A stretch of 64,000 bases of DNA, from positions 104,654 through 168,653 of the IMG/VR virus record IMGVR_UViG_3300042317_000390; one strand, given 5' to 3'. This document shows, piece after piece, positions 44,485 through 51,634 of this stretch (the stretch's first letter is position 1; every line of letters starts with the position of its first letter). The stretch comes from a virus. The notes under the pieces are model-generated. The model was given only the letters and a program-made list of their open reading frames with translations. It searched no databases and was not told the DNA's origin. Both the position numbers and the translations under genes were made by a program.

Positions 44485-45141
44485 ATGAAGATTGATGTAG
44501 ATACGGTAAATGTTCTGAAGAATTTCTCGAAGATTAATTCTTCAATCGTAGTCCAAGAGGGTAATGTTCTAAAGACCATTTCTCCTACTAAGACTATCAT
44601 GGCGAAGGCAAACGTCAAGACTGACTTTCCAAAGCGTTTTGCTATCTATGAGCTAGATCGGTTTCTTGCTACTCTCAGCACGTTCACTGATCCAGAACTG
44701 GATTTCAAGAATCGTCATGTTGACGTTAAGGATAATCGTCGTGTTACGAATTATCTATATGCCGATGAAAGCACCGTCATTAAGGCACCAGAGAACGAAA
44801 TCAGCCTTCCAACGGTTGACGTTAAGTTTACTCTGATAAACGACGACCTGAAGACTATCGAAAAGTCTAGCGGTATTCTCAATCTACCAGATATTGTTAT
44901 TACTGGTGATGGTAAGAATATCTATATCCAGGCAGCTGATACAAAGGTTTCTTCTGGTACAACTGACTCTATTGAGATCGGTCTAACAGACAAGACCTTC
45001 CGTGCTATCTTCAAGGCTGAGAATATCAATAAGATTATTCCCGGCGATTATGATGTTAGTATTTCATCTAAGGGTATCTCACGGTTCGTGGGAAATGGTG
45101 TAGAGTATTATATCGCAGTTGAAGCCACTTCAACTTTCTAA
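44485..45141 (+). CDS. 45: Sliding clamp, T4 gp45-like
   Basis: A 218-residue clamp. The start MKIDVDTVNVLKNFSKINSS, KDNRRVTNYLYADES and NKIIPGDYDVSISSKGISRF are clamp-family features. It tethers polymerase and, in T4, is also the mobile activator of late transcription from TATAAATA promoters. Followed by a terminator. Confidence 0.93.
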   Translation: MKIDVDTVNVLKNFSKINSSIVVQEGNVLKTISPTKTIMAKANVKTDFPKRFAIYELDRFLATLSTFTDPELDFKNRHVDVKDNRRVTNYLYADESTVIKAPENEISLPTVDVKFTLINDDLKTIEKSSGILNLPDIVITGDGKNIYIQAADTKVSSGTTDSIEIGLTDKTFRAIFKAENINKIIPGDYDVSISSKGISRFVGNGVEYYIAVEATSTF

Positions 45142-45143
45142 TT

Positions 45144-45170
45144 GAAGGGGGTTTATCCCCCTTCTTCTTT
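45144..45170 (+). terminator. Intrinsic terminator after clamp gene
   Basis: Stem GAAGGGGG / CCCCCTTC (8 bp) with loop TTTAT and a TTCTTT tail. May set the clamp to a higher level than the clamp-loader genes. Confidence 0.85.
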
Positions 45171-45186
45171 ATTATGGAGCGATGAT

Positions 45187-45405
45187 ATGTCTAGAAGAAT
45201 GCCAGAAGATCAAATAATTCAAACTCTGTTTGGTCCAGAGGTAGTAATGAAAACATGTAATACATGCGATAAAGATCTACCAATATCCAACTTTTATTAT
45301 TCTTCTCATACGTCTAATAATGTTAGAAACCAGTGCATCAACTGTTGGAAAAAGCACAATGGTCGTTCTAACTTCGCTAACGTCGCTATGTTTGAGGTGA
45401 GATAA
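45187..45405 (+). CDS. Small Cys-rich HNH/zinc-finger-like protein
   Basis: A 72-residue protein, start MSRRMPEDQIIQTL at 45187 with TGGAGCG upstream. It contains CNTCDKDLPISNFY and CINCWKKHNGR, two CxxC pairs like an endonuclease VII or HNH-type zinc site. Lies between 45 and 44. A mobile origin or a binding role is possible; not identified. Overlaps the next start. Confidence 0.65.
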   Translation: MSRRMPEDQIIQTLFGPEVVMKTCNTCDKDLPISNFYYSSHTSNNVRNQCINCWKKHNGRSNFANVAMFEVR

Positions 45406-46343
45406 TGAATGAAGAATTTCTTTGGGTAGAAAAGTATCGACCGGCAACAATTCAAGATACTATTTTACCTTGTGAATTAAAGGCTACGTTTCAACAATTC
45501 GTAGACCAGAAGAATATCCCTAACTTAATCCTATCAGGTTCAGCCGGTGTTGGTAAGACAACTGTTGCTCGTGCTATGCTAGAACAGTTGGGTTGTGACT
45601 ATATCGTAATTAACGGATCTATGAATGGCAATATCGATACCTTACGAAATGAAATTCTCAACTTTGCCTCATCCGTCAGTTTGCTTGGCGGGAGAAAATA
45701 TGTCATCCTTGACGAAGCAGATTACCTTAATGCCAACAGCACTCAACCTGCACTTCGCAACTTCATGGAAGAGTTTTCCAGAAATTGCGGATTCATCCTT
45801 ACGTGCAACTTCAAGAACCGTATCATTGAGCCTCTTCATTCTAGATGTTCTGTAATTGATTTTAAGATCAGCAAGAAGGCTATGGCTAAACTTGCTACAC
45901 AGTTCTTCAAGAGAGTAAAATTTATTCTTGATGCTGAGAAGGTAGAATACGATCCAGCAGTTGTAGCAGAAGTTATCAATAAGCATTTCCCAGATTGGCG
46001 TAGAGTTCTTAATGAACTTCAGCGTTATTCTGCTACAGGTAAGATTGATACGGGTATTCTTGTTAACCTACAGGAATCATCCATCAAGGATCTTATCGCT
46101 CTGCTTAAAGATAAGAACTATACAGAAGTATGTAAGTGGGTTAAGAGTAACCTAGATACAGACGTAAATACACTATATAATCAGTTCTATGAAGTATCAA
46201 ACGATGTATTCACTAAGAATGGTGGTGCTCAGATGATTCTTCATATCGCTAGATACCAGTATCAAAATGCGTTTTCTGCTAATCCAGAAATCAACTTTCT
46301 AGCGTTCCTTATTGAAGTTATGAAAGACTGTGAGTTCGCCTGA
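45405..46343 (+). CDS. 44: Clamp loader large subunit, T4 gp44-like
   Basis: A 312-residue AAA+ ATPase: Walker A GSAGVGKTT (45-53), Walker B VILDEADYL near residue 105, and the SRC arginine-finger motif HSRCSVIDF. With gp62 it loads the clamp. The T4 protein is 319 residues. The ATG overlaps the preceding stop. Confidence 0.95.
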   Translation: MNEEFLWVEKYRPATIQDTILPCELKATFQQFVDQKNIPNLILSGSAGVGKTTVARAMLEQLGCDYIVINGSMNGNIDTLRNEILNFASSVSLLGGRKYVILDEADYLNANSTQPALRNFMEEFSRNCGFILTCNFKNRIIEPLHSRCSVIDFKISKKAMAKLATQFFKRVKFILDAEKVEYDPAVVAEVINKHFPDWRRVLNELQRYSATGKIDTGILVNLQESSIKDLIALLKDKNYTEVCKWVKSNLDTDVNTLYNQFYEVSNDVFTKNGGAQMILHIARYQYQNAFSANPEINFLAFLIEVMKDCEFA

Positions 46344-46801
46344 TGACTAAGTTTCTAAATGTACTAATGGAGGAAAGAGAATCAGAGAAATCTGTTGAGA
46401 CGAAGAAGAAGGAAGCATATGATTGGCGCTATGAAAATAGCATCATGAATGGACCAAAGGTAGAGATAGATGGTGATTACTCTCAGTGGAGAATCAACAA
46501 TATTCTTTCCAAGCATAAAGATATTGTTCCGTTTATCAACGAAATGAATATCAATTATCAGGTTTCAAACCATATGCACTATAGCTATCTTCATGGTGCA
46601 GTTAGAAAATATCGTCGTCAGTATACAAAAGGTGAAACTAAACAGGAAAAAGCAGCTAGAGAGAAAGAACAAGAACTTATCTCCTTGATTTCTGAGCACT
46701 ATAAATATAATATTGTTCGTGCTAAGGAAGTCCTAAAGATTCTCACAGCGGAGCAAATTAATGAAATAAGAAAAAGAAAAGAAAAAGGTGGAGTAAAATG
46801 A
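46343..46801 (+). CDS. 62: Clamp loader small subunit, T4 gp62-like
   Basis: A 152-residue protein between 44 and regA, in the same order as T4. Sequences such as YDWRYENSIMNGPKVEIDGDYSQ and INYQVSNHMHYSYLHGAVRK fit the family, which is weakly conserved. Its ATG overlaps the gp44 stop. Identity rests mainly on synteny. Confidence 0.85.
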   Translation: MTKFLNVLMEERESEKSVETKKKEAYDWRYENSIMNGPKVEIDGDYSQWRINNILSKHKDIVPFINEMNINYQVSNHMHYSYLHGAVRKYRRQYTKGETKQEKAAREKEQELISLISEHYKYNIVRAKEVLKILTAEQINEIRKRKEKGGVK

Positions 46802-47199
46802 ATGAATTTTTGGACTCTTTAGTAGAGGTGAAATTTGCAGAAGAAGAAGATTTTTTAAAGATTAAAGAAACTTTGACACGTATTGGTGTTGCTTCTCGCA
46901 AGGAAAAGAAATTATATCAATCATGTCATATTTTTCATAAACAGGGAAAGTATTACATAGTACATTTCAAAGAAATGTTTTTGATTGATGGAAAGGATTC
47001 TAATTTTTCAGAAGAAGATAGAGGTCGTAGAAACAAGATCGCACATCTTCTTCAGGAATGGGGTCTTTTAAAAGTAGTTGAACCAGAAAGAATTACTGAA
47101 CCATTAGCATCTATGAGTCAGATTAAGATCATCAATCATAAAGAAAAGCATGATTGGACTCTTGAGGCTAAGTATAATATGGGTCGTAAGAAAAAGTAA
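46798..47199 (+). CDS. regA: RegA translational repressor
   Basis: A 133-residue RNA-binding protein. EDFLKIKETLTRIGVASRKEK, LYQSCHIFHKQGKYYIVHFK and LLQEWGLLKVV match T4 RegA almost residue for residue over the core. It binds ribosome sites of early mRNAs and shuts them off. Four-base overlap with gene 62. Confidence 0.95.
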   Translation: MNEFLDSLVEVKFAEEEDFLKIKETLTRIGVASRKEKKLYQSCHIFHKQGKYYIVHFKEMFLIDGKDSNFSEEDRGRRNKIAHLLQEWGLLKVVEPERITEPLASMSQIKIINHKEKHDWTLEAKYNMGRKKK

Positions 47200-47215
47200 T
47201 TGAAGGAATTATATT

Positions 47216-47566
47216 ATGTGGCCATTTAAAGTTGAAAAGAAACCAAGAACACCAGCAGAAGAACAGATTGAGTTAATCAGAAATATTCTGTTTCCTCCTA
47301 CAAAAGTAGATGAGCAGTATGGAGAAGATGGTGTTTTGCGTAAATGGCAAGTAGATTATTCTGCTGATATGAATCTTTATGCGGCTTTAATAGATCTTCA
47401 AGAAGGCCATAATGATAAGGCAGTCCATAATACCATTAATGATATTCAGGATAGACTTATCAAAGTTAGAGAAATATTAGAAGAACACATGCAGCTAAGT
47501 AAGGAAGCGGATTACATAGTTGTTGAAAACTTGAAGGAAGAGATTGATGTCGATTCAAGAGAATGA
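47216..47566 (+). CDS. Hypothetical protein after regA
   Basis: A 116-residue acidic helical protein: EEQIELIRNILFPPTKVDE and a C-terminal coiled part NTINDIQDRLIKVREILEEH. A ribosome site AAGGAAT precedes. Overlaps the next small gene by 20 bases. Not recognised. Confidence 0.62.
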   Translation: MWPFKVEKKPRTPAEEQIELIRNILFPPTKVDEQYGEDGVLRKWQVDYSADMNLYAALIDLQEGHNDKAVHNTINDIQDRLIKVREILEEHMQLSKEADYIVVENLKEEIDVDSRE

Positions 47567-47723
47567 CATTAAAGAGATAGTTCAGCTTATCGAAAAGATG
47601 ATTGATAAAAGATATCATTATCTACACGAGCGAGAATATGAAAACTACAATACATGTAGAGCTATTAACGCCGAATATCAAGTTGTCGTAGAAGAATTAA
47701 TAAAAAAAATAAAAGAATTTTGA
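47547..47723 (+). CDS. Small helical protein (58 aa)
   Basis: A 58-residue frame starting MSIQENDIKEIVQLIEKM; the ribosome site GAAGGAAG lies 13 bases upstream inside the previous gene. It is charged and helical, ending LIKKIKEF. Believable as a small phage gene from coding style and start signal; unknown function. Confidence 0.55.
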   Translation: MSIQENDIKEIVQLIEKMIDKRYHYLHEREYENYNTCRAINAEYQVVVEELIKKIKEF

Positions 47724-47741
47724 AAAAATCGAAAAAAACCA

Positions 47742-47770
47742 TTTACTTCTAGGTTGAGTTACTATATTAT
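47742..47770 (+). promoter_or_regulatory. Sigma-70-like early promoter
   Basis: TTTACT, 17 bases, then TATTAT. This fits host sigma-70 (4/6 and 5/6 matches) and lies ahead of two very small genes (47800 and 47994). Early or middle transcription is implied. Confidence 0.6.
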
Positions 47771-47799
47771 AGATATATTAGAAATAAGGAGTAACGACT

Positions 47800-47973
47800 A
47801 TGGACAACATCAATCTCCAAGTCCAAGACGAGACGGGAAACTGGCGTACATATACCGTTACTCAAAATAATTCCCAGTTAATCATAATGGGGATGCGACA
47901 GCTACAGTGGCAGTTTCCTTCGAGACGCATTCGTGCTGTTGATGATTGTGGTAGAGTAGTTGACATACTTTAA
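47800..47973 (+). CDS. Small protein (57 aa)
   Basis: A 57-residue frame with ribosome site AAGGAGT 9 bases upstream and a sigma-70-type promoter further up. It is Gln/Arg-rich (MRQLQWQFPSRRIRAVDD) and ends DCGRVVDIL. Beta-rich small domain likely; unknown function. Confidence 0.6.
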   Translation: MDNINLQVQDETGNWRTYTVTQNNSQLIIMGMRQLQWQFPSRRIRAVDDCGRVVDIL

Positions 47974-47993
47974 TTAAATAGGAGAAATATATA

Positions 47994-48200
47994 ATGGTAA
48001 AGACTCAGACAGATCGTGTTATTAATGCTCTCGTGACTAAGGGTCAGGCTCTAACAGCCAAGCAGATTTCAGCACGTTTCGGTGCAGCTAATCCACATGG
48101 TCTAGTTTACAGCCTTCGTAAGAAGGGTCTAAACATCAAGCTAGTTACCACAAAGGATTCTCGTGGTCGTGAGACTTCGAAGTATACATACGTAGGCTAA
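47994..48200 (+). CDS. Small winged helix-turn-helix protein
   Basis: A 68-residue protein. TDRVINALVTKGQALTAKQI then ARFGAANPHGLVYSLRK is a typical helix-turn-helix with recognition helix, followed by a beta wing (VTTKDSRGRETSKYTYV). Likely a small DNA-binding regulator expressed from the promoter at 47742. Ribosome site TAGGAG. Confidence 0.72.
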   Translation: MVKTQTDRVINALVTKGQALTAKQISARFGAANPHGLVYSLRKKGLNIKLVTTKDSRGRETSKYTYVG

Positions 48201-48212
48201 ATAAAGTTTCGT

Positions 48213-48362
48213 GGGTCTGGGCGAAAGAACGCAAGACCCTAGTTGGTAAGGGAGATCACCACCCTTGGATACACGCCGTCCGTATGGAGATTTCCGGCGC
48301 AACCGGACGAAAGGCCAGCCCAAGGGGAACCGGGTCATTAAAACACAATGGGGTTTTAATGA
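48213..48362 (+). ncRNA. Candidate structured RNA (GC-rich hairpin series)
   Basis: A ~150-base GC-rich stretch in a low-GC genome with five possible hairpins in a row: GGGTCT/AGACCC (inner GCG/CGC), AAGGG/CCCTT, CGCCG/CGGCG (inner TCC/GGA), CCGG/CCGG, and TCATTAAAAC/GTTTTAATGA (10 bp). No ORF of note is centred here. It may be a leader for the next gene or a small RNA. Structure is read by eye, with no covariation test. Confidence 0.5.
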
Positions 48363-48424
48363 TTTTCAATCAACGGTTCTTAAACAGACACCAACACCCA
48401 CGGAATAACTTTACAGGAGTTTAT

Positions 48425-48655
48425 ATGCCTACCTATTACAGGTGTAGAACATGTTCTCGTATAACTAGCTTCTACCCTTGGGGGTGTATGAAACCATTTT
48501 GTGAAGTAAAGAGAAACCTTCTTGGTGATGTTATATGGAATCTCTTTATTTTCATAGCGGTAATAAGTATAATATTCTTAGCGGCGAGTAACTTTGTTGT
48601 TAACGCTAAACTAAGAGATTTGTACGGCGTACAGTATACGGTTATTCCCCGATAG
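48425..48655 (+). CDS. Small Cys-rich membrane protein
   Basis: A 76-residue protein with start MPTYYRCRTCSRI after the ribosome site CAGGAG. Cys at the N-terminus (CRTC ... GCMKPFC) forms a putative zinc knuckle, followed by one membrane span WNLFIFIAVISIIFLAASNF. Its last 10 bases overlap the tRNA-Asn gene. Function unknown. Confidence 0.6.
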   Translation: MPTYYRCRTCSRITSFYPWGCMKPFCEVKRNLLGDVIWNLFIFIAVISIIFLAASNFVVNAKLRDLYGVQYTVIPR

Positions 48656-48721
48656 CTCAGCTGGTAGAGCAAGGCACTGTTAATGCCTGGGTCGGAGGTT
48701 CGAGTCCTTCTCGGGGAGCCA
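48646..48721 (+). tRNA. tRNA-Asn (GTT)
   Basis: 76 bases, cloverleaf complete: acceptor TCCCCGA/TCGGGGA, anticodon loop CTGTTAA, T-loop TTCGAGT, CCA encoded. The start overlaps the end of the preceding reading frame. Confidence 0.93.
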
Positions 48722-48735
48722 GTTAGGTTGGTCGC

Positions 48736-48743
48736 TATAAATA
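48736..48743 (+). promoter_or_regulatory. T4-type late promoter (TATAAATA)
   Basis: Exact TATAAATA ahead of the exported Gly/Tyr-rich protein. A stem-loop GTGGA/TCCAC (48751-48771) starts about where the late transcript would begin, and may protect the 5' end of the mRNA. Confidence 0.72.
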
Positions 48744-48787
48744 GACTCGTGTGGATCTAAGGTTAGTCCACAACTATGGAGATTAAA

Positions 48788-49081
48788 ATGAAAAAGACCC
48801 TTATTGCTTTACTAACCGTGCTAACACTAGCAACGACTGCTGCTCCAGCTAACGCTTGGTGGCGTGGTGGTTACTACGGAGGATATTACGGTGGTTATGG
48901 ATGGGGCGGTTACGGTGCTGCTATGGGTATCGGTGCAGCTATCGGCGTTCTAGGTGGACTAGCAGCTTCTGGCGGTTATGGATATGGTTACGGCTATAAT
49001 CCATATTACGGATATGCTCCACCACGTGGTTATGGTTATCCTTATGGTTATCCTTCTAATGGATATTACTACGGATGGTAA
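48788..49081 (+). CDS. Exported Gly/Tyr-rich protein
   Basis: A 97-residue protein; start at the ATG directly before the signal peptide (MKKTLIALLTVLTLATTAAP, cut at ANA-WW), with GGAG upstream. The mature part is made of GGYYGGYYGGY-like and GYGYPYGYPS-like repeats. Exported low-complexity proteins of this kind occur in bacterial envelopes; in a phage this is unusual. A late promoter precedes it, so it is made late, perhaps at the cell envelope during lysis or virion release. No enzyme motif. Confidence 0.7.
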   Translation: MKKTLIALLTVLTLATTAAPANAWWRGGYYGGYYGGYGWGGYGAAMGIGAAIGVLGGLAASGGYGYGYGYNPYYGYAPPRGYGYPYGYPSNGYYYGW

Positions 49082-49083
49082 TC

Positions 49084-49479
49084 ATGAAAAAGATCATTCT
49101 CGTTTTATCGTTGCTTATAGCATCGAGTGCTTATGCGGGCAACGAGATAGATGTGTGTAACGGTTGTAAGATTTATTATTCAACTCCAAGAAGAGTTGTA
49201 GTAAAGAAAACCGTTACGAGACAAGTTCCTGTTCCAGTAGCAGTCCCTGTTGCTCCGGCACCAATGCCTGTTCCTGTTGCGGTTCCAGTGGCTCCAATAC
49301 AACAGCCTGTAGCTGTTCAGTATTATCCTGCTGGACCTGGACCAATCACTTCAACTATGATGGTTCCAGTAGCAGTTCCTGTAGCACCACCTCCTAGAGT
49401 TTGTGCTTGGTATATTGATCCATACGATCTGTTCGGACAGTTGTTCGGTAATCCAGATCTGGTTCAATCTTGTTGGTAA
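49084..49479 (+). CDS. Exported proline/valine-repeat protein
   Basis: A 131-residue protein with signal peptide MKKIILVLSLLIASSAYA, then a short Cys segment (CNGCKIYY) and repeated (V)PVAVPVAP units (at least four copies), ending PYDLFGQLFGNPDLVQSCW. Start chosen at the Lys-Lys signal. It directly follows the Gly/Tyr-rich protein. Function unknown; likely periplasmic or envelope-bound. Confidence 0.65.
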   Translation: MKKIILVLSLLIASSAYAGNEIDVCNGCKIYYSTPRRVVVKKTVTRQVPVPVAVPVAPAPMPVPVAVPVAPIQQPVAVQYYPAGPGPITSTMMVPVAVPVAPPPRVCAWYIDPYDLFGQLFGNPDLVQSCW

Positions 49480-49487
49480 ACTAATAC

Positions 49488-49563
49488 GCCCAAATAGCTC
49501 AGCTGGTAGAGCAACTGATTTGTAATCAGTAGGTCGGGAGTTCGAATCTCTCTTTGGGCACCA
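49488..49563 (+). tRNA. tRNA-Thr (TGT)
   Basis: 76 bases, acceptor GCCCAAA/TTTGGGC, anticodon loop TTTGTAA, T-loop TTCGAAT, CCA encoded. Begins 8 bases after the previous stop. Confidence 0.93.
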
Positions 49564-49568
49564 TAATT

Positions 49569-49644
49569 AGCGGGTGGGAGGTATAGTATCTCATCGGTCT
49601 CATAAACCGATAGAAGTTGGCGCAATTCCAACACTCCGCTTCCA
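49569..49644 (+). tRNA. tRNA-Met-like (CAT), atypical T-arm
   Basis: Only 5 bases after tRNA-Thr. The anticodon stem TCGGT/ACCGA holds loop CTCATAA (CAT), and a CCA end is encoded. The acceptor pairs 5 bp plus a wobble, with a mismatch at the seventh pair. The T-stem GTTGG/CCAAC encloses CGCAATT in place of the usual TTCRA. It could be a divergent Met or Ile(CAT) tRNA, or a decaying copy. Confidence 0.6.
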
Positions 49645-49656
49645 AAAGGACACGTT

Positions 49657-49758
49657 ATGAAAGTAGATTATAGACTATTAGTCGTTTTCAGAGTTTTATC
49701 TTTCTTTATTATTATGATTGTATTCGGTTTTATTGGTGCAGATCTATTTGGCGGTTAA
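49657..49758 (+). CDS. Tiny membrane peptide (33 aa) between tRNA genes
   Basis: A 33-residue frame: MKVDYRLLVVFRVLSFFIIM and on into one membrane span. AAAAGGA lies 7 bases upstream. It lies between two tRNA genes with no other coding option. Possibly translated; unknown. Confidence 0.4.
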   Translation: MKVDYRLLVVFRVLSFFIIMIVFGFIGADLFGG

Positions 49759-49759
49759 T

Positions 49760-49834
49760 GCGGGTATAACTCAGGGGTAGAGTGTCAGCCTTCCAAGCTG
49801 TTCGTCGCAGGTTCGAATCCTGTTGCCCGCTCCA
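49760..49834 (+). tRNA. tRNA-Gly (TCC)
   Basis: 75 bases. Acceptor GCGGGTA/TGCCCGC, anticodon loop CTTCCAA (TCC), T-loop TTCGAAT, CCA encoded. Confidence 0.93.
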
Positions 49835-49857
49835 AGTTGAGGGTAATATTAGGGCAA

Positions 49858-49926
49858 GGTCAAGCGGGATCTGCGTGGCAGGTTTCGTGAGGTGTCTAGT
49901 TTGTCTAGGTTAGACGGGGCTTGATC
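49858..49926 (+). ncRNA. Candidate structured RNA, three-way fold
   Basis: GGTCAAGC pairs with GCTTGATC (8 bp, one G-U) 54 bases later; inside are CTGC/GCAG (loop GTG) and GTCTA/TAGAC. No ORF or tRNA matches the stretch, which lies between tRNA-Gly and a deaminase gene. Fold read by eye. Confidence 0.4.
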
Positions 49927-49934
49927 AATATATT

Positions 49935-50363
49935 ATGAATCGTGATCACAAATACATGGCTTTTACTAGACGTATGGCCATAAATAATCATAACGACAAT
50001 AGAGCAAAGTTGGCGGCTAGTCTTGTTATTCGTAACGAGATTATTTCGGTTGGCTACAATTCATACAAGACCCATCCTCTTCAAAAGAGATTTTCAAAGA
50101 ACATAGAGGCTATATTTAAACATGCTGAAGTCGATTGTATTATTAGTGCGTTGCGCCATGTGGAACAGGAAGAAATGGCGAAAGGGACGCTCTACGTCTA
50201 CAGAGTCAAGAAACTAACTAAAGATCACGTAGAGTGGTCTGATGGATACGCAGAGCCTTGTATTGGTTGTCAACAGGCTCTGCGTCATTTTAAGATTAAA
50301 CGAGTTGTGTATTCTACTGACGATGATTATATGTATTGTGAGAAGATACCAACTAAGTGGTAA
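49935..50363 (+). CDS. Cytidine/deoxycytidylate deaminase-family protein
   Basis: A 142-residue protein with the zinc site HAEVDCI (His, catalytic Glu) and EPCIGCQQAL (two Cys), the deaminase signature. It could deaminate dCMP for dTTP supply, or modify another base. It is the last + strand gene of the large block and its stop overlaps the opposed exonuclease gene. T4 dCMP deaminase is longer (193 aa). Confidence 0.75.
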   Translation: MNRDHKYMAFTRRMAINNHNDNRAKLAASLVIRNEIISVGYNSYKTHPLQKRFSKNIEAIFKHAEVDCIISALRHVEQEEMAKGTLYVYRVKKLTKDHVEWSDGYAEPCIGCQQALRHFKIKRVVYSTDDDYMYCEKIPTKW

Positions 50364-51012
50364 ACGTCTCATAAACCTTATCTACAAAATCTACCTTATT
50401 CTTCACAAATATCTGAGCAGGTTCGTTATCAACAGCTATCATGATAACAATCTGTGGAATCTTAATCTTATAGATCCATTCGAACATAATAGCATAACAG
50501 CTTGACTGAATAAAGTAATCTTGGATCCACTCTTCCTTCTTTTTCTTAGCGGAAGTCTTATAATCTATAATCGACGGTATACCCTTATATTCGGCTACTA
50601 GATCGGTTCGACCCGCCGCCCGTAGGAAATTAGAGTAAAGGGCTAACTCGATCCCTAAGACGTTATCTACGTGTTCGTCTAGGTAGGGTTTTATAGTATT
50701 GAACATATCTAGATTAGATGGAATCACTCCATCTTTGTAATCTTTATTTAAGATATAATTCTCTGCCAAGGTATGCATGGCAGTTCCTCTCTTGGAAGCA
50801 CGAGTTGTGGTTTTTTGAGCTTCCTCTTCACCAACTCGTTTCCTCCATTCAATAAGAAAAGATTTGTCTGCCTTTTCGGAAATAACAGTGGTTACTGATC
50901 TGAATCTCTGACCGTTTGGTAAGAAGTAATATCTTTTACCGTTTTCATAGTCCATACCAATATCATCTACTTCTGCGACAAAATTATGTTTGAATATCTT
51001 TCTGTGTGCCAT
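50353..51012 (-). CDS. PD-(D/E)XK exonuclease
   Basis: A 219-residue nuclease. RAAGRTDLVAEYKGIPSIIDYKTS gives the catalytic Asp and D-x-K, with a following helix QDYFIQSSCYA. It resembles RecB-family or MGME1-like exonucleases found in T4-like phages of marine bacteria. N-terminal region holds a KRGTAMHTLAENYI helix. Likely in recombination or host DNA breakdown. It converges with the deaminase gene and overlaps it by 11 bases. Confidence 0.78.
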   Translation of the reverse strand: MAHRKIFKHNFVAEVDDIGMDYENGKRYYFLPNGQRFRSVTTVISEKADKSFLIEWRKRVGEEEAQKTTTRASKRGTAMHTLAENYILNKDYKDGVIPSNLDMFNTIKPYLDEHVDNVLGIELALYSNFLRAAGRTDLVAEYKGIPSIIDYKTSAKKKKEEWIQDYFIQSSCYAIMFEWIYKIKIPQIVIMIAVDNEPAQIFVKNKVDFVDKVYETFTT

Positions 51013-51634
51013 CAGTCACCGTATATATTGCGTCCATACGAGAAGTTGTAATGAAGTTATTTGGGTTATTCGGATCTGGTGCTATCCAGTTAAGTGCGAT
51101 TGGACCAATACCTTTCGCCATATAATAACGAGCACCAGCTGTCTTCTTACCCCAAGATTGTTGATACACCATAGTGATAATATCGGTGTATCTATCTCCG
51201 TTTGATAAAGTCATTTCTGGAATATGTGATTCCCAAATAACCGTTTGGGTTCCAGACATGAATTGGGGAGGATTAGATCTAATTGGATCCATCTTAGGAA
51301 AATTACGATAGAAGCCTCCAATCTCTCCAAATTCTCCCCAACCTATACCCGGATTCATAACTACTTTTTTGCGATTAGTAAACCAACCACCAGTTGGATA
51401 ATCATCACGCCATTCCATTAACCCTTTGCCCGCCTCATAACGTAGATACCAAGTATCTACCCATTCTCCCTTTTCATTATAATCAACATAAAGTAAGTCT
51501 TTACCATCTAATGATAGAACAAACTTAACGATAAGATCTGGCATAGACTTATCTACTGTTTTGTAATGAAAGTTGTGAATCTTTCCGGGTAGTGGACTAG
51601 GCCAATAATTTGGGACAAAGAATTTATCTGCCAT
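50984..51634 (-). CDS. Hypothetical protein upstream of exonuclease
   Basis: A 216-residue Trp/Gly-rich protein: starts MADKFFVPNYWPSPLPGKIH, with GEWVDTWYLRYEAGKGLMEW in the middle and YTDIITMVYQQSWGKKTAGA later. No recognised domain; the many Trp suggest a beta-sandwich fold. Overlaps the exonuclease start by 29 bases and PhoH by one base, so all three are one operon. Confidence 0.65.
   Translation of the reverse strand: MADKFFVPNYWPSPLPGKIHNFHYKTVDKSMPDLIVKFVLSLDGKDLLYVDYNEKGEWVDTWYLRYEAGKGLMEWRDDYPTGGWFTNRKKVVMNPGIGWGEFGEIGGFYRNFPKMDPIRSNPPQFMSGTQTVIWESHIPEMTLSNGDRYTDIITMVYQQSWGKKTAGARYYMAKGIGPIALNWIAPDPNNPNNFITTSRMDAIYTVTDGTQKDIQT

Noticed and set aside
44485-45141. Cellular beta-clamp
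   Set aside because: The length of 218 residues and lack of three clamp domains fit the trimeric T4 gp45, not DnaN (about 370 residues).
47701-47745. A-rich stretch as an origin
   Set aside because: Runs of A after a stop codon with no repeats or inverted structure; only a promoter can be supported nearby.
50984-51634. A peptidase or glycosidase role for the Trp-rich protein
   Set aside because: No catalytic motif could be matched, so it is left as hypothetical.
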